A stretch of DNA of 64,000 nucleotides, taken from the NCBI GenBank assembly GCA_038277395.1, contig CM076190.1:227946082-228010081 (forward strand), read 5' to 3'. Shown here in pieces: positions 45,638-57,900 of this stretch (position 1 is its first letter; each line of letters begins with the position of its first letter). A program made the translations under genes and the position numbers. The notes below the pieces were generated by a model. That model was not told where the DNA came from. It saw nothing but the letters and a program-made list of their open reading frames with translations, and searched no databases. The DNA comes from Dryocosmus kuriphilus (taxonomy: Eukaryota > Arthropoda > Insecta > Hymenoptera > Cynipidae).

Positions 45638-45742
45638 ATGGCGGCGACTATTGAAAAGCCCACAGTTAAAAAATTACTTTTTTCATTGTTTATATTTGGC
45701 GCCACTTTTTATATACACAATAACCTCATGAACGAGCCTTAA
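45638..45742 (+). CDS. Possible 34-residue membrane microprotein
   Basis: ATG in a good context (ATCATGGCGGCG), 34 codons, then TAA. The peptide has a short charged head (MAATIEKPTVKK), one hydrophobic segment (LLFSLFIFGATFYI) and a short tail HNNLMNEP. It would be a single-pass membrane peptide or the N-terminal anchor of a longer spliced protein. The codon choice in the ATG region is more GC-rich than the surroundings. It lies 168 bp upstream of exon 2 of the secreted-protein gene. I do not recognise it. A chance ORF cannot be excluded at this length. Confidence 0.5.
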   Translation: MAATIEKPTVKKLLFSLFIFGATFYIHNNLMNEP

Positions 45743-45909
45743 TAACTCTTGCGGTATTTCTCGTCAAAAATCAATCAAATGCAACACTAGTTGAATATCA
45801 TTTGATTCAATTTCAGGATCAAATTGATCAAGTGTGATTTACTGCTTTATCCACTGAACGGGCATTTATAAAAAAATATATAAATCTCTATTTTTTCTGA
45901 AAAAAATAG

Positions 45910-46439
45910 GTACATCGATTGGAGCATCCACATCTACTGGACGCATTCCATCAGTCGAACGTTTGGAAATTCCTGCTGGGAGCCGTTTTTTCTTGCACTG
46001 TCCAGAAAGTGGTCATCTTTATACTGCACTTATACGACCTATAGAATGTAAACTTCCCAGCTGGTTAAAACGACCAAGAAATGAAGTTGATGCACATACA
46101 CTAGAACGAGTTTTTATTTACAAACCTAACGAGCCTCAGGAAAATTATTTAGTAGCAGTTGATCTCGAAGTAGTTGAGAGAACAAAAAATAAGATGTCTA
46201 GGAGAAATGTCTGTGCTTATATAAAAATAGACGAAGACACTGTTTTAAGATCATATCTTTATCCATGTGGACGCACATCAGAACCAATATGGCCGATTCG
46301 TGAAACAGAACCGACAATTTATGTAAGAATTCCATATGCCAACGTTCCTTATTCGGGGCAGATGTCACCTATTAAAACGGAAGATTTTCCTGAGTTTACT
46401 CGTTTACCACTTAATCACTATATTAAACACGATCCCTAG
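45910..46439 (+). CDS. Exon 2 of secreted-protein gene, copy 2, open
   Basis: After a pyrimidine-rich tract and TAG (45907-45909) the exon begins GTACATCG. The frame from 45912 runs 175 codons to TAG at 46437. Features: Ser/Thr-rich start (TSIGASTSTG), FFLHCPESGHLY, RPIECKLPSW, a basic stretch VERTKNKMSRRNVC, SYLYPCGRTSEPIWP and the end LPLNHYIKHDP. There are four cysteines and no membrane segment. Joined in phase 1 to the signal-peptide exon at 39142 it would be a secreted protein of about 193 residues. A decayed paralogue is at 22121. I do not recognise the family. Openness over 175 codons, while the copy-1 paralogue is broken, suggests past or present selection. Confidence 0.5.
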
Positions 46440-47160
46440 TTTCCTGTTTAATACATTTCCTCATTCATATATATTTAATATATGATATAATATTTTGAAG
46501 TAAGAAAGATGTTAATATAGAAATTATGTACTATATTAACAAATAAAGACGTTGTTATCTGAAAATAAATTACTTATCATTATCTTCATCTTTTCAGTGT
46601 TCATGTTGAATTTTGCAATATATTATTGAAAAATAAAGTAAATATAAATAAGAAAGATTTAGAAAGTATCTAAATCTAAAAACGCATTTAACGTCTGAGC
46701 GCAAAGGGTGATACCTATCGGGGGCTATGTCCATGTCCTCAGCCCCCCACATAACGCGAATAACAAAAACAAATACGTGGCAATTTTGTAATAATTTTGT
46801 ACATTTTTGTACAAGCATAATTTAATTTTTGCACAAGTCACGCTCAAAAGTTATTGCACAATGAAAGGGAGGGCTGATGACATATGTCGCCAGGCCCCTC
46901 TCCTCCATTTGCCAAATCGAAAAATAAGCCATACCATTTTTTTCTATGACCTTTGTACAATTTTGTACAAGACTGCAAATGCGGCCACCTAATTGGTATT
47001 GGAAGAACGCGTTTGAAATGTTAACTGTATGTACTATTCATGCTTCTCGAATAAAAATGACACATGGATTGACAACATCCATACGCACATACACAGTCAT
47101 ATTCATATAGACGTAAAAAATTCAATTTTTGAGTCGTTTACATATAATCTCTTTCTTTTA
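46440..47160. repeat. 3' flank and inverted copy of the 54.65-54.91 kb minisatellite
   Basis: 46700-46990 matches the reverse complement of 54650-54910 (CACAAGTCACGCTCAAAAGT, GTACAAGACTGCAAATGCGG-type blocks, and GGGGGCTATGTCCATG). 46440-46690 resembles the 3' flank of the copy-1 exon. Confidence 0.5.
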
Positions 47161-47460
47161 CGGGTTTGAGGGTATTTGCATAACCATCACATCTTTACAC
47201 ACTTAACGCAGATTTTACAATTTCTTATACCTTTCTCACTATGTTATGTACATATCCTCTCAATCTCCCATCTTAACCTACGCGTTTTCACTCGAGCCCT
47301 TGGGCTTCCGTTTCCTCTCGCCACTGCCTTCCTATTAGTGGTACATCGATCCGCAGCTCCGTCTTATTTTCCTTTTATAGGGATCCTTTTTGGCTATTCT
47401 TTACCCTGGGTGCCCTGCTCTTTCCCTCAACTTTTCCAGCTTCTTAATCTATCCCTCACC

Positions 47461-48156
47461 CTATCCATTCCCATTCAGAATCTCTTTCGCTCTCTCTTGG
47501 ACACTCTTCCCTTGCTCTTCATTTCCTGTACACCTCTTTAACACAAGTATCCATGATTCTTGCTCATACCCACATACTCTAAAACGATTCACCTCCTTGT
47601 TCATCCGGTACGTACATGCTTCTGCCACATGTCCCATTCTAAATCTCATCACTCTGTTCCATTTACTCTCCTTCCTTAACTTTTTCAGATATTCTGGCAT
47701 ACCCTCCTAATTGACCATCCTGTACCAGATATTGTACCTCGAATCCAAGATTCTTCTCCCTCTTTCCTCTCCTTGTCTCGCTAGATTATCGTCATCTAAT
47801 ACTTGCCAGTCTCTACTCTCTACATTCGCACTTTATTCTCTCCTTTTTGCGTACCCTTCTTCTTCCCATTTCCAACGTTCTATGCTCCCCCTCCTCTCTT
47901 TGTCGACTAACTCCCTTGCACACGCTTGTGGGATTTTGTTTCGTTCTACCCTCCTTAGTTTTTCTTCAAAATTCCAGGCCCTTTTTATTTGCATTAACAC
48001 TAATTTTTCTCGGCCTATCCCTTCCCTCAACATATACACTAGGCAGTTCCACCCTACCCCCATGATCCACCTCAGAAATCTCTGATGCATGCTTTCCACT
48101 CTCTTATATTCCTTCCATCCCCATACTTCCCTTCTATAACTTACCACTGTCCACAC
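47461..48156 (-). pseudogene. Non-LTR C-terminal region
   Basis: 48156-47833 (VVSYRREVWGWKEYKRVESM, QRFLRWIMGVGWNCLVYML) and 47700-47461 (RFRMGHVAEACTYRMNKEVN, FRVCGYEQESWILVLKRC) are the thumb/linker and a Cys-containing tail typical of LINE ORF2 proteins. They lie in separate frames. Confidence 0.5.
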
Positions 48157-48479
48157 TAATACGTCGAATATCCATATTCTCCTTCTTCAATCATCCTTGA
48201 ATCTTCTCTTCCCTATTTCCCACACTTGGCTCATTAACTTACTCGCACATTTCAACCTCTTTCTCACCTGCAGCTCGTTTCCTCCTCCCGCTCAGAACCA
48301 GAATCCTAAGTAACAAAGCTTTTCTATCAGCTCCACTACCTCGCCATTCATTTTTAATTCATACTATCTTCTACATTTTCTCCTTCTGAAACACATCATC
48401 TTAGTTTTATATACTCTTATATATTCTCTCTCATCACCTCTTCAAATACTCTCATCATTATAATCATCCCTCTTTCATC

Positions 48480-49559
48480 ATCTGTTACCAACACTATAAC
48501 GTCTGCGTATGCCATCGAATATAGCTTGCGATTTACCAGTTTCGTTCTCTCTTTTCCTTTCTTTGACAATTTTTCCCCTAAGTCTGCCAGTAGGATACTA
48601 AACAGTAGTGTGCTCAGCGGACATCACTTTCTCAGACCCCTTCCCGTCCAAAACTCCTCTCCTTCCTTTTTCCTTATTCTTACCTTCTTCTGAGTTTCTA
48701 CAAATATCTCTTTTATCCTCTCCGCTAGACATTCCTCTATTCCTCTATCCTTTAATGCCTTCCATAAGACTCTCCTGTTAACCGAGTCAAAAGCCGCTTT
48801 TACGTCCACAAATAGTGACACCAGTTTTCATTTCTTCTAACCCAAGTTCCTATTGACTAGATAGTTGAGAACGTAAATGTTGTCTGTTGTCCCCGTCCCT
48901 TTCGTGAAACCAGTTTGGTTGTGCGTTATGCTCCACCTCCCTTCCACCTGTCTTTGTAATCCTTTCCTGACTACCTCTGCGTAAACTTTGTATCCCACTG
49001 ACATGAGTGTAATACCTCTATAGTCCCTCTCATTGTTTTTCTCTCCTTTCTTAATCAGTGTTACTACCAGCTTAGTCCTCCATTCCTCAGGCCATCCCTC
49101 TCCTTTCAGTACCTTATTACGAATCCTCCACATCTCTTCTCTCACCCTTTCCCCACCATATTTCAGTGCTTCTTTTTCGATCTCATCCTCCCCTGTTACC
49201 GTGTTTCCTTTCAAACTTGATATTGCTTCTTTTATCTCCTCCCTAATATTCTCGTTTCTTATTTCCTCGCCCCCTGCAAATAACTTCCTCCCTTCAGCCC
49301 GCATCCTATTTCCCGCACATCCTAGCAATCCCTTAAAGTATTCCGTCAATTTTTTCGTCCATATTCCTTCGTTTATGCCTTTTCTTCCTCCTTTTTCCCT
49401 ATTTATCACTTCCCATCCCCTCCCTTCCTTTACCGCTTTCTCAAACACTTTCACGTATCTTTCTGTCTCCTTTAGCTTCTTTTCACTCAAAATTTTCTCG
49501 TGCTCTCTTTTCCTCCTGTTGCAGTCTCCATTTCCCCACTCCTCCATTTTCTTAAACAT
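48480..49559 (-). pseudogene. Non-LTR reverse transcriptase domain, broken
   Basis: 49559-48837 is open for 240 codons, with SLKGNTVTGEDEIEKEALKY, WRTKLVVTLIKKGEKN, RDYRGITLMSVGYKVYAEVV and NQTGFTKGTGTTDNIY. The frame then shifts to 48821-48624 with motif A FVDVKAAFDSVNR. Around 48540-48480 the active-site box reads MAYADVIVLV: the second Asp of YADD is missing, so the polymerase is dead. Confidence 0.5.
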
Positions 49560-49716
49560 TCTTGAATATTTGCTTTACTCCCTCTCTACTCCTCAGCCCT
49601 CCATCCTCTGTAATTCTAATCTAATATTCTAATCCTATCTTTCTCTACTTCATTTATCGGCCTCACATTTTCTCTTATCTTATCAATTACCTCTTTATGT
49701 TTTTCTATCATCCTGT

Positions 49717-50513
49717 CTATTCCTTCCTCTTCTTTTCGTCTCCAATACTCGTTTCACATTTTTGCTGTGAACTCCAATTAACATGTCTTCTCCACCTCCC
49801 CATTTTCAATTGTATTTCCCCATCTTCTCCTCTCCTACATCTGCCGCGCTTCGGGTCTCTACTTCTAAGCGTAGCTATCACCAGAAATAGCTCGTACCCT
49901 ATCTCATTTCTCACATCCATTCTAACCATCAATTTCTTGATTCTTCCTTCTGCTAGAATGTAAGCTATTACCGTGTCTCCTTTATTTGTAAACGCCACCT
50001 CTCCCACTTCATCCACCCTTGTATTGCCATTACAAACGGACCCCACGGCCTCTCCTATCAGGTGTAGAAGCGTCCTTCCCTCTCCGTCCGTTTCCCTGTG
50101 CTTCGAGTTTCTCATAAAGACCTCGTTTTCTTCGTCCTACAACTCACCCACTTTTTCACCAGTCCATTCATTGAGATCCCCTCCTATTAAAACCAAATCC
50201 CTCTCCTTTTGCTCTGTCCATCTCCTTATCTCATTCCATCCTTGTTCTTCTACCCTTCTCCTATATACACACACAATGTCCGTCTTACTTTCCCCATTTT
50301 TATTTTTCGCACCATTGGTTCTTCCTTTTCCCCCTTATTCTCACGTTCTCCCTCCTCTACTATCAATTCCTTTCTTACGCCTGACACTATTCCACCCATT
50401 TCTCTCCCTTTTACGTTTCCCTTTCTGGCTTCTTGCATCTCCCACACAGAGCCTTTCGGTAGAATCCTTTTCAGGCCCTTGCAATCCCTCTTATCCATCA
50501 ATGTTGCACTCAT
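49717..50513 (-). pseudogene. Non-LTR endonuclease domain, broken
   Basis: Pieces on the minus strand: 50513-50250 (LKRILPKGSVWEMQEARKGN, IVSGVRKELIVEEG, EEPMVRKIKMGK); about 50190-50120 (LVLIGGDLNEWTGEK, matching the GGDFN motif of AP-type endonucleases); 50115-49717 (GEVAFTNKGDTVIAYILAEG), where the expected catalytic D of SxIDYV is A. Stops and frame changes separate the blocks. It would nick target DNA for target-primed reverse transcription; this copy cannot. Confidence 0.5.
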
Positions 50514-51211
50514 CTTAATTATTTACCACTTTTGCACTTCTTCAGAGAATCCTGTATCCTCCTTCATTAACCTTCACACATTCCAAAATGCTACCTTTAC
50601 TTCTCTCTCTTTGTCCTTTCCTACTTTTTTCCATTCCATTCCTTTTGCTGTGCGTAGAACCCTCCGCCACCCTTGTGTCCCCACTATTTTCATCGTGTCT
50701 CATTCCTTTCTCTATCCTTTTCTGTCTTCCCGCAACTCTTCTACTTCCTGGTCCCATATCCCACTTATCCTCACCCTATGTTCTCCTATCTTTACTCTAC
50801 CTCCTTTATTCCCCTCTATCCATGCCGTGCGCTCTATCACCTATTTTCTCTTTCTCTCTATCCATGTGAAATTTTCTTCTATTCTCTCTTTTCTTCCTTT
50901 CAGCGCCTTTTTCTTCTCTATTACTTTATAATTTTCCTCCTCGCTTCCAAGTCTCACTAACAGCAGACCTTCGGCCCCCTCCCTTCTTCCTATTCTCTTT
51001 GCCTCTTACACCCTTGCTTGCATTCCAATGTCCTTCATCAGTTTCCTAACCTCCTTTTCTCCTGTTCCTCTGTCTATTTTTATACATTTGACTAGCACAT
51101 TTTTTTCCCTCTTTCATCTCTCCTGTGGTTCAATTCTTCTGTCCACTCTTATCAATCTCCTACTTAACCTCTCGTTATCCTCTTTCGATTGCCCACTATT
51201 CCTCTTCCCGC

Positions 51212-51496
51212 CTATGCTCGTACCTCATTTCCAGTTTGCTCACTCTCTCCTCTATCTGTTTCATTTCCTTTTATTCTTTGCCCGCCGTCCTCTCTCTGCC
51301 TCTCCTCTATGCTTTCCATTTTAGTCCATACCTTTTCTTTCTCCAAATTCCATCGTTCATGCCATTCTTCCCATTTCTCTCTCACTTCCCTAACTTCCTC
51401 CCTGATGAGCTCTTCTCCTTTTTTCCGCATTCCTTCAAGCCTCTCATACGTTTCTTCTTTAAATCCTTGAATTAGTGCTTCTATTTTAAGAAACAT
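51212..51496 (-). pseudogene. Non-LTR ORF1-like coiled coil
   Basis: 94 residues rich in Glu, Lys and Arg with heptad spacing (EELIREEVREVREKWEEW). A related sequence is at 19460-19717 in the other copy (WKKEREKVWRKLGSVENRQR versus LEKEKVWTKMESIEERQRE). It probably represents the N-terminal nucleic-acid-binding protein. No zinc knuckle is visible. Confidence 0.5.
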
Positions 51497-52085
51497 ATAC
51501 CCTCTCCTCTTTCGTCACTACACATATCACTTACCTCCTTGCTTTCGCTCATTACACTACTCCTTGCCGACCTCGACCTTCACCCGTTCGTATTTCTACC
51601 GTCTCGTACTGCCCTCTGGCGTGATTTCACACCGTACTCCTTGAAATCGGCATGTTTTTTTCTGTGGCCTGCCAATTTCCCACCTTACCTACTAGACGAT
51701 TTGCCGCGCGACTTTTCACCCTCTCTCTCTCTCTCTCTCCGCTACCTACTACCCCCACCTGGCTTTTCTACTTCGCACTATTTTCACTTTAAAAACACTA
51801 ATGGATATTAAACCGAAATATCCTACTCACCATCCGTCTCCCACGTCCCGTTCACATTCACGACCTCACTCTCGATGAGCATACACTCCAACATGAAACA
51901 GACTCCGAACCTAACCTCACACACTCAAAATACACAACTTTTTCCCTTTTTTACCCTTTTTCCGCCTTCCGCGAGCCTTCCACTCATTCACTCTCACTTC
52001 CCAACACTCTACTTCCTACATCTCTTTCACCCCAAGAAGCTCTATTTTACCCCACAAAAGCCAAAAAGATAGCCGACCTTCCACA

Positions 52086-53003
52086 CGCGTACTGTCACTA
52101 TCGGTGCTGGAAACGGAAGTACCAATTTTTGAGTCATTATTCTGTCTTGCATAGATACACCAAAAAATTATGTATAAAAAATTACGCGACAACACAGCTT
52201 TATTTTCAACAAAGAAAAATTGCATTCCAGCCTTCTTTCAAAGCTTACGGATTGATCATCAGCCGGCGCTGATTAGTCCAGGCGAATTACTCGAAATGCG
52301 GCCTGGAAGTGAATGTTCTAGGTAGAGGCAAAAAAAATTGGATTAGTTCGGGAAGGTGGTCAACGGAAACTGCAATTCATGCTCCGACACGAAGAAGCGA
52401 GCCTGTTTAGTTATTAACGAAAAAGTGAGGAAAAAAAAAAACGCGAAAACGCAGATTCCTCCCTCAACAATTGGCTTACGTATAAGAAAATAATAGTCTG
52501 AAGTAAAAATATGACTCGACTACATTTGTTCCCATAAAATTTCCTATAAAGTGCAAGTGATGCGATATGTCAAGTTGAAAAACTATCCTTGCGAATGTCA
52601 AAAGCCAAAAAAATTCGATAAAAAAAAGGCTTCTTCTTACTCAATTTTTTTCAGGAGCTAATATCGATCAATCTTCATTGTACCTTGTGACAAGAAGTTT
52701 CAGGTTATTATCGATGAATTCGCTTAACCCGATTCCTGTATGTCCAATAGTTTTTGCGAAATCACTCATTTAATTTAAAAAACTTTTAATTCTTTCAACG
52801 CTTTTTGATTTTGAAGTCGCTCAGTCTATTTGCTCACCGCTGCGATCGTCTCTCCGCACTACCGCGCCCGGGCAAGCACGGCTCTTTTTCCACTCGTTCA
52901 CGAAAAATTTATAATCATTTTTTATATGAAGCTAATGTAACTTTTTAATAATATTCTGCACATTAAATGCGCTGTATAAACACTATCGATCACTTCGAAG
53001 AAA
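52086..53003. other. Unassigned single-copy-looking stretch
   Basis: No repeats or ORFs of note. TATAAA at 52975 lies only 29 bp before the ATG at 53004, too close for a normal 5' UTR. Confidence 0.5.
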
Positions 53004-53052
53004 ATGATTCTACATATAATATTATTGTTCTTATTAAGCGTAGAATTTGAAG
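53004..53052 (+). CDS. Orphan candidate signal-peptide exon
   Basis: ATG and 15 further codons (MILHIILLFLLSVEFE), then one base and the donor GTACGTAC at 53053. Like the exon at 39142 it is short, strongly hydrophobic and would end in phase 1. No matching second exon is found downstream in the window; satellite fills the rest. It may be the first exon of another secreted-protein gene truncated or extended beyond the window. A chance ATG plus donor cannot be ruled out. Confidence 0.5.
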
Positions 53053-54050
53053 GTACGTACCTCACGATCTATGCACTGGAACAGAACGAGTTTCCTTTAA
53101 ACAGATTGGCTCTTACAAGAACTTTCATCATGTGCTTCTAGAATTTCAAAAAGCTTATTTTCCGCTTTCTTGCAGGCTTAATAAACAAATAAACAAATTT
53201 GCGTTTCCTTTTTTTCTAATTCACTAGCCTTATAAATAAACATTTACAAAAAATTAATGTGGGATTTTGTTGCTAGGGCCTCCTGAAATATGTGAAAAAA
53301 TGAGGGACGATTTTGAATCACTGAATTTTTCTGTGCCTTCGCTCAAAATTTAAAAGTTTTCTTATTTAGCTAACTGATTTTGCAAAAAATATTGGATGTA
53401 CCGGAATCTGATTAAGCGCACTTATCGCTAATAATCCGAAATTTTTTGTCACAAAACACGATCAAGATTGGTCGAACCTAACTATTGAAAAAAATTGGCT
53501 AAATAGAAGCATTTTTTTTTCAATCAAGTTTTTCAAGCTTTTGCCATTTTCAAGGACAGTTTTGCAGTTTGACATATGGCGCCGGCTGAAATTTATAGGA
53601 AATTTTATAGGGAACAAGTTTAGTTTTATAATATTTTTACCTAAAGCTATTATTTACTGAGATATAAACCAATCTTTGAAGCAAAAATCACATTTTTGTT
53701 AATATCTAGGTAATTAAAGTAGGATAGTATGCATATTTAACGGCATGTTTTCCTCTTTATTTCAGCAATTTTAAAAGCAGTTGCAGCTAAAGGCTGAACG
53801 CTAACCAAGAAGTTGGGTCCTTAGTTAGATTAGATTCGGCAAAAACTGATGTTTACAAAACTTATTTTATTGAATATTACAACATCATGTCTTAGATGCG
53901 CCACTTGTTAATATACTTTTTCAAGACTGAGCACGTTCCAAAGACGATTGTTCAATAACTCATATTTATTGAAGCACAGTTATCAATAGTTACTAAGTGT
54001 ATTTCGTATTGTCGTACGCTATTGTTTAAAATTCTTAGAATGAAGTAGTA
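53053..54050. other. Unassigned stretch after the orphan exon
   Basis: AT-rich. No tandem structure, ORF or terminal repeat is recognised. Confidence 0.5.
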
Positions 54051-54059
54051 GTTCATTTT

Positions 54060-54164
54060 TACACAGCGAAAGGAGAGTGGACTGGCGAAATGTGCAATCT
54101 TATTCAAAATTGTACAACAGTCACAGAACAAAATGGCATGGTTCATTTTTCAGTTTATGCGTAT

Positions 54165-54211
<47 letters not shown>

Positions 54212-54910
54212 GGCAAAATATGTGGATGTAATTGTTAATAACAAATAGATACCTGAATTTCCAATATTGTAAAAAATTATACAAAAATCATAGAATGAAA
54301 TGGCTTATTCATTTTTCAATTCGACGTATGGAGGGGAGGGGGCTGGACACATATGTAGCTGTAATTGTTAATAAAAATAAGTTTTTCAAATTTGCAGTTT
54401 TGCACAAAATTGTACAAAAGTCATAGAACAAAATGGCATGGCTCATTTTTCAATTCGGCGTATGGGGGGGGGGGGGGCATATGTGGGGGCTGGAGACATA
54501 TGTGGCTGAAATTGTTAATAATAATAAGATTACCGAATTTGAAGTCTTGTAAACAATTTTACGAAAGTCATAGAACAAAATGGCGTGGCTCATTTTTCAA
54601 TTCGGCGTATGGGAGGGCTGGCGACATATGTGGCTGTAATTGTTAATAAAAATAAGTTGGCCGATTTTGCAGTCTTGTACAAAATTTTAAAAAAGTCAGA
54701 GAACAAAATGGCATGGCTCATTTGTCAATTTGACATGGGGGGGGCAGCCTCTCATCCCCTTTCATTTGTTGATAACTTTTGAGCGTGACTTGTACAAAAT
54801 TCAATTTTCCTTGTACAAAAATGTACAAAATTAGCACAAAATTGCTACGTATATGTTTTTGTGATTCGCGTTAGGGTGGGGGGGGGGGGGCATGGACACT
54901 CGGGGGCTCA
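54060..54910 (+). repeat. Minisatellite of 127-169 bp with G runs
   Basis: Five copies of TCATAGAACAAAATGGCATG or variant begin at 54118, 54287, 54419, 54567 and 54694. Each is followed by a G-rich stretch and most carry GACATATGTGGCTG. One G run (54167-54210) is 44 bases long and may be misassembled. Confidence 0.5.
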
Positions 54911-54919
54911 TTGTTATTT

Positions 54920-57900
54920 AATTTTCATGGCGAAAACAACGAGAAATCCATGAATATCATGGTATTTTGCGTTTACTTCATCCAATACACAAAATTTTGA
55001 GAAATGTTTGAAATAAAAGTTGCAGATAGTATAAAAATAAATCGTTTCTATTTGATATACAATTTTTCTAAAACCATTATTTTTCGAGAAAAATAGGATT
55101 CCATTGGAAAAACAAGAAAATGAAGAAGAAATTTACGGAAATGCGTTCAGTCACGCTTCTCTCTGATTTCGTTGAAACTGTGTATACTTACGTGTTTTGA
55201 TACGCTAATCGTGAAAATCATACCAAAAATAGGCGCAAATGAAATTTTTATGGTGAAAACCACAAAACCCATAAAAGTCACGGTTTTTGCGTTTATCTCA
55301 GTAAATACACAGAATTTAGACAAATATTTGCAACGAAAGTTGTAGCCAGTATAAAAATGCACCTTTTCCTTCTTATATGCTTTTTCTCTAAAACCAAGAT
55401 TTTGCGAGAAAAAAAGGATTGCGTCGGAAAAAAAGAAAAAGGAGAGGAAAGTTGCGGAAATGCGTTCAGTCACTCACCTCTCCGATTTCGTTGGAACTAC
55501 GTATACTTACGCATTTGGATAAGCTAGTCACGAAAGCCGTACAGAAAATTGGCGAAAATGAAACTTTTATGGTGAAAACCATTTCAAATAGTCATAAAAA
55601 TCACGTTTTTTGCGTTTGTCTCAGTAAATACACAGAATTTAGCAAATATTTGAAGCAGAAGCTGTAGCCAGTATAAAAATACATCTTTGCTTTTTATATA
55701 CTTTTTTTCCCCTAAGACCATTGTTTTTCGAGAAAGCTATGATTGCGTTGGAAAAACGAAAAGAAGTAGAATGTTACGGAAATGCGTTCGGTCATGCGCC
55801 TCTCCGATTTCGTTTAAGCTACGTATACTTACGTATTTTGTTACGCTTATCACGAAAATCATACTGAAAATTGGCAATAATAACATTTTATGGTAAAAGC
55901 CATTAAAACCCCATAAAAGTCGTGGTTTTAGAGTTGATCTGAGTAAATATACAGAATTTAGATAAATATTTGAAAAAAAAAGTTGTAGCTAGTATAAAAC
56001 ACTTTTATTTTTTTCATATACTTTTTCTCCAAACACCAATATTTTTCCAGAGAAAGAGGAATGCATCGGAAAAACAAGAAAAATAAGAAGAAAAAGTTAC
56101 GGAAATGAGTTCGGTGACGTTCGTCTCCGATTTCTTTGAAGCTACGTACCATGACGTATATCGATACGCTGATCACAAAAATCATAATTAAAATTGTCGC
56201 AAACAAAATTTTTATTGTAAAAACAATGAAGAACGCATACAAATCATGGTTTTTGCGTTTACTTCAGCCAATAGACAACATTTTGAGAAATGTTTGAAAT
56301 AAGGGTTGTAGCTAGTATAAAAATACATCTCTTCTTTTTTATATACTTTTTCTCTAGAACCATTGCTTTTCTAGAAAAATAGGATTGCGTCGAAAAAAAG
56401 AAGAAGAAGAAAGTTACGGAAATGCGTTCGGTCATGCGCCTATCCGATTTCGTTTAAACTGCGTATACTTACGTATTTTGGAACGCTTATCACGAAAATC
56501 ATACCGAAAATAGGCGCAAATGAAATTCTTATGGCAAAATCAATAAATATCCCATAATAGTCGTGGTTTTGGCGTTGATCTGAGTAAATATACAGAATTT
56601 AGACAAATATTTGAAAAAAAAAAGTTGTAGCTAGTATGAAACGCATTTATTTTTTTTATATACTTTTTCTCCAAAAACCAATATTTTTCCAGAGAAAGAG
56701 GATTGCATTGAAAAAACAAGAAAAATAGGAAGAAAGTTACGGAAATGCGTTCGCTGACGCTCGTCTCGGACTTCTTTGGACCTACGTAAAATTATATATT
56801 TCGATACGCTGAACACAAAAATAATACTGAAAATTGTCGCAGATGAAATTTTTATTGTGGACCTAATGAAGAACGCATATAAATCACGGTTTTTGCGTTT
56901 ACTTCAGCCAATACACAAAATTTTGAGAAATCTTCGAAATAAGGGTTGTAGCTAGTATAAAAATACATCTTTTCTTTCTTATGTACATTTTATCTAAAAC
57001 GATTATTTTTCCAGGAAAAGGGGATTCCGTTGGAAAAACAAGAAAGAGAAGAAGAAAGTTACGGAAATGCTTTCGGTCATGCTCGTCTCCGATTTCGCTG
57101 AATCAACCTATACTTAAGTGTTTTGATGCCTTAATCGCGAAAATCATACCGAAAATGGACGCAAATGCAATTTTTATGGTTAAAAACATAAAAGAAACCC
57201 ATAAAATTATGGTTTTTGTGCTTTACTCAGTAAATACACAGAATTTGGACAAATACTTGAAACAAAAATTTGTAGCTAGTATAAAAGTACATATTTTCTT
57301 TCTTATATACTTTTTCTGTGAAACTAAGATTTTTCGAGAAAAAGAGGATTGCGTTGAAAAAACAAGGAAGAGAAGACGAAAGTTACGGAAATGGGTTTGG
57401 TGTAGCTCATCTCCCTCCCACTGTTCATTGGGGGAGAGTGTCTACGCATTCACTGACAGGTTACGGAAATGCGTCCAGTCAAGTTCCCCGTTCCCAACCC
57501 CCACTTCCAAGGTAAAGTGGTAAGGCTAAGCATTTATTGACCGGCCACGGAGATGCTTCCAGTCACTTTCGCCCTCCTTTCAAAGTTAAAGTTGGGGGCC
57601 ACACATTCGCTGACTCTGTACAGAAATGCGTTCGGTCGCGCTCGGCTCCGATTTCGTTTTTTTAACTACGTATACCTACATACTTTGATAAGCTGATTAC
57701 GAAAATCATACTAAAAATTGGCGCAAATGAAATTTTTATGGTGACAACCATTTAAAATATTCATAAAAATCACGGTTTTTGCGTTTATCTCAGTAAATAC
57801 ATAGAATTTAGCAAATATTTTAAGCAGAAGCTGTAGCCAGTATAAAAATACATCTTTGATTTTTATATACTTTTTCCCTAAATCCACTATTTTTCGAGAA

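Larger units (their letters stand above)
47160..52085 (-). mobile_element. Non-LTR retrotransposon, near full length, decayed
   Basis: The minus strand is purine-rich and encodes, from right to left, an ORF1-like coiled coil, an endonuclease, a reverse transcriptase and a C-terminal Cys-containing region. The 5' leader at 52075 matches that of the copy at 19297. There is no poly(A) end. Domain order fits the LINE groups with apurinic-type endonuclease (I/R1/Jockey side); the exact clade is not determined. Confidence 0.5.

Noticed and set aside
47176..51811. Many long Pro/Ser/Leu/Phe-rich ORFs on the plus strand
   Set aside because: They are antisense of the purine-rich LINE coding strand and show no domain features.
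52975..52980. TATAAA as promoter of the 53004 exon
   Set aside because: Only 29 bp lie before the ATG, leaving no room for a 5' UTR; chance is likely in AT-rich DNA.
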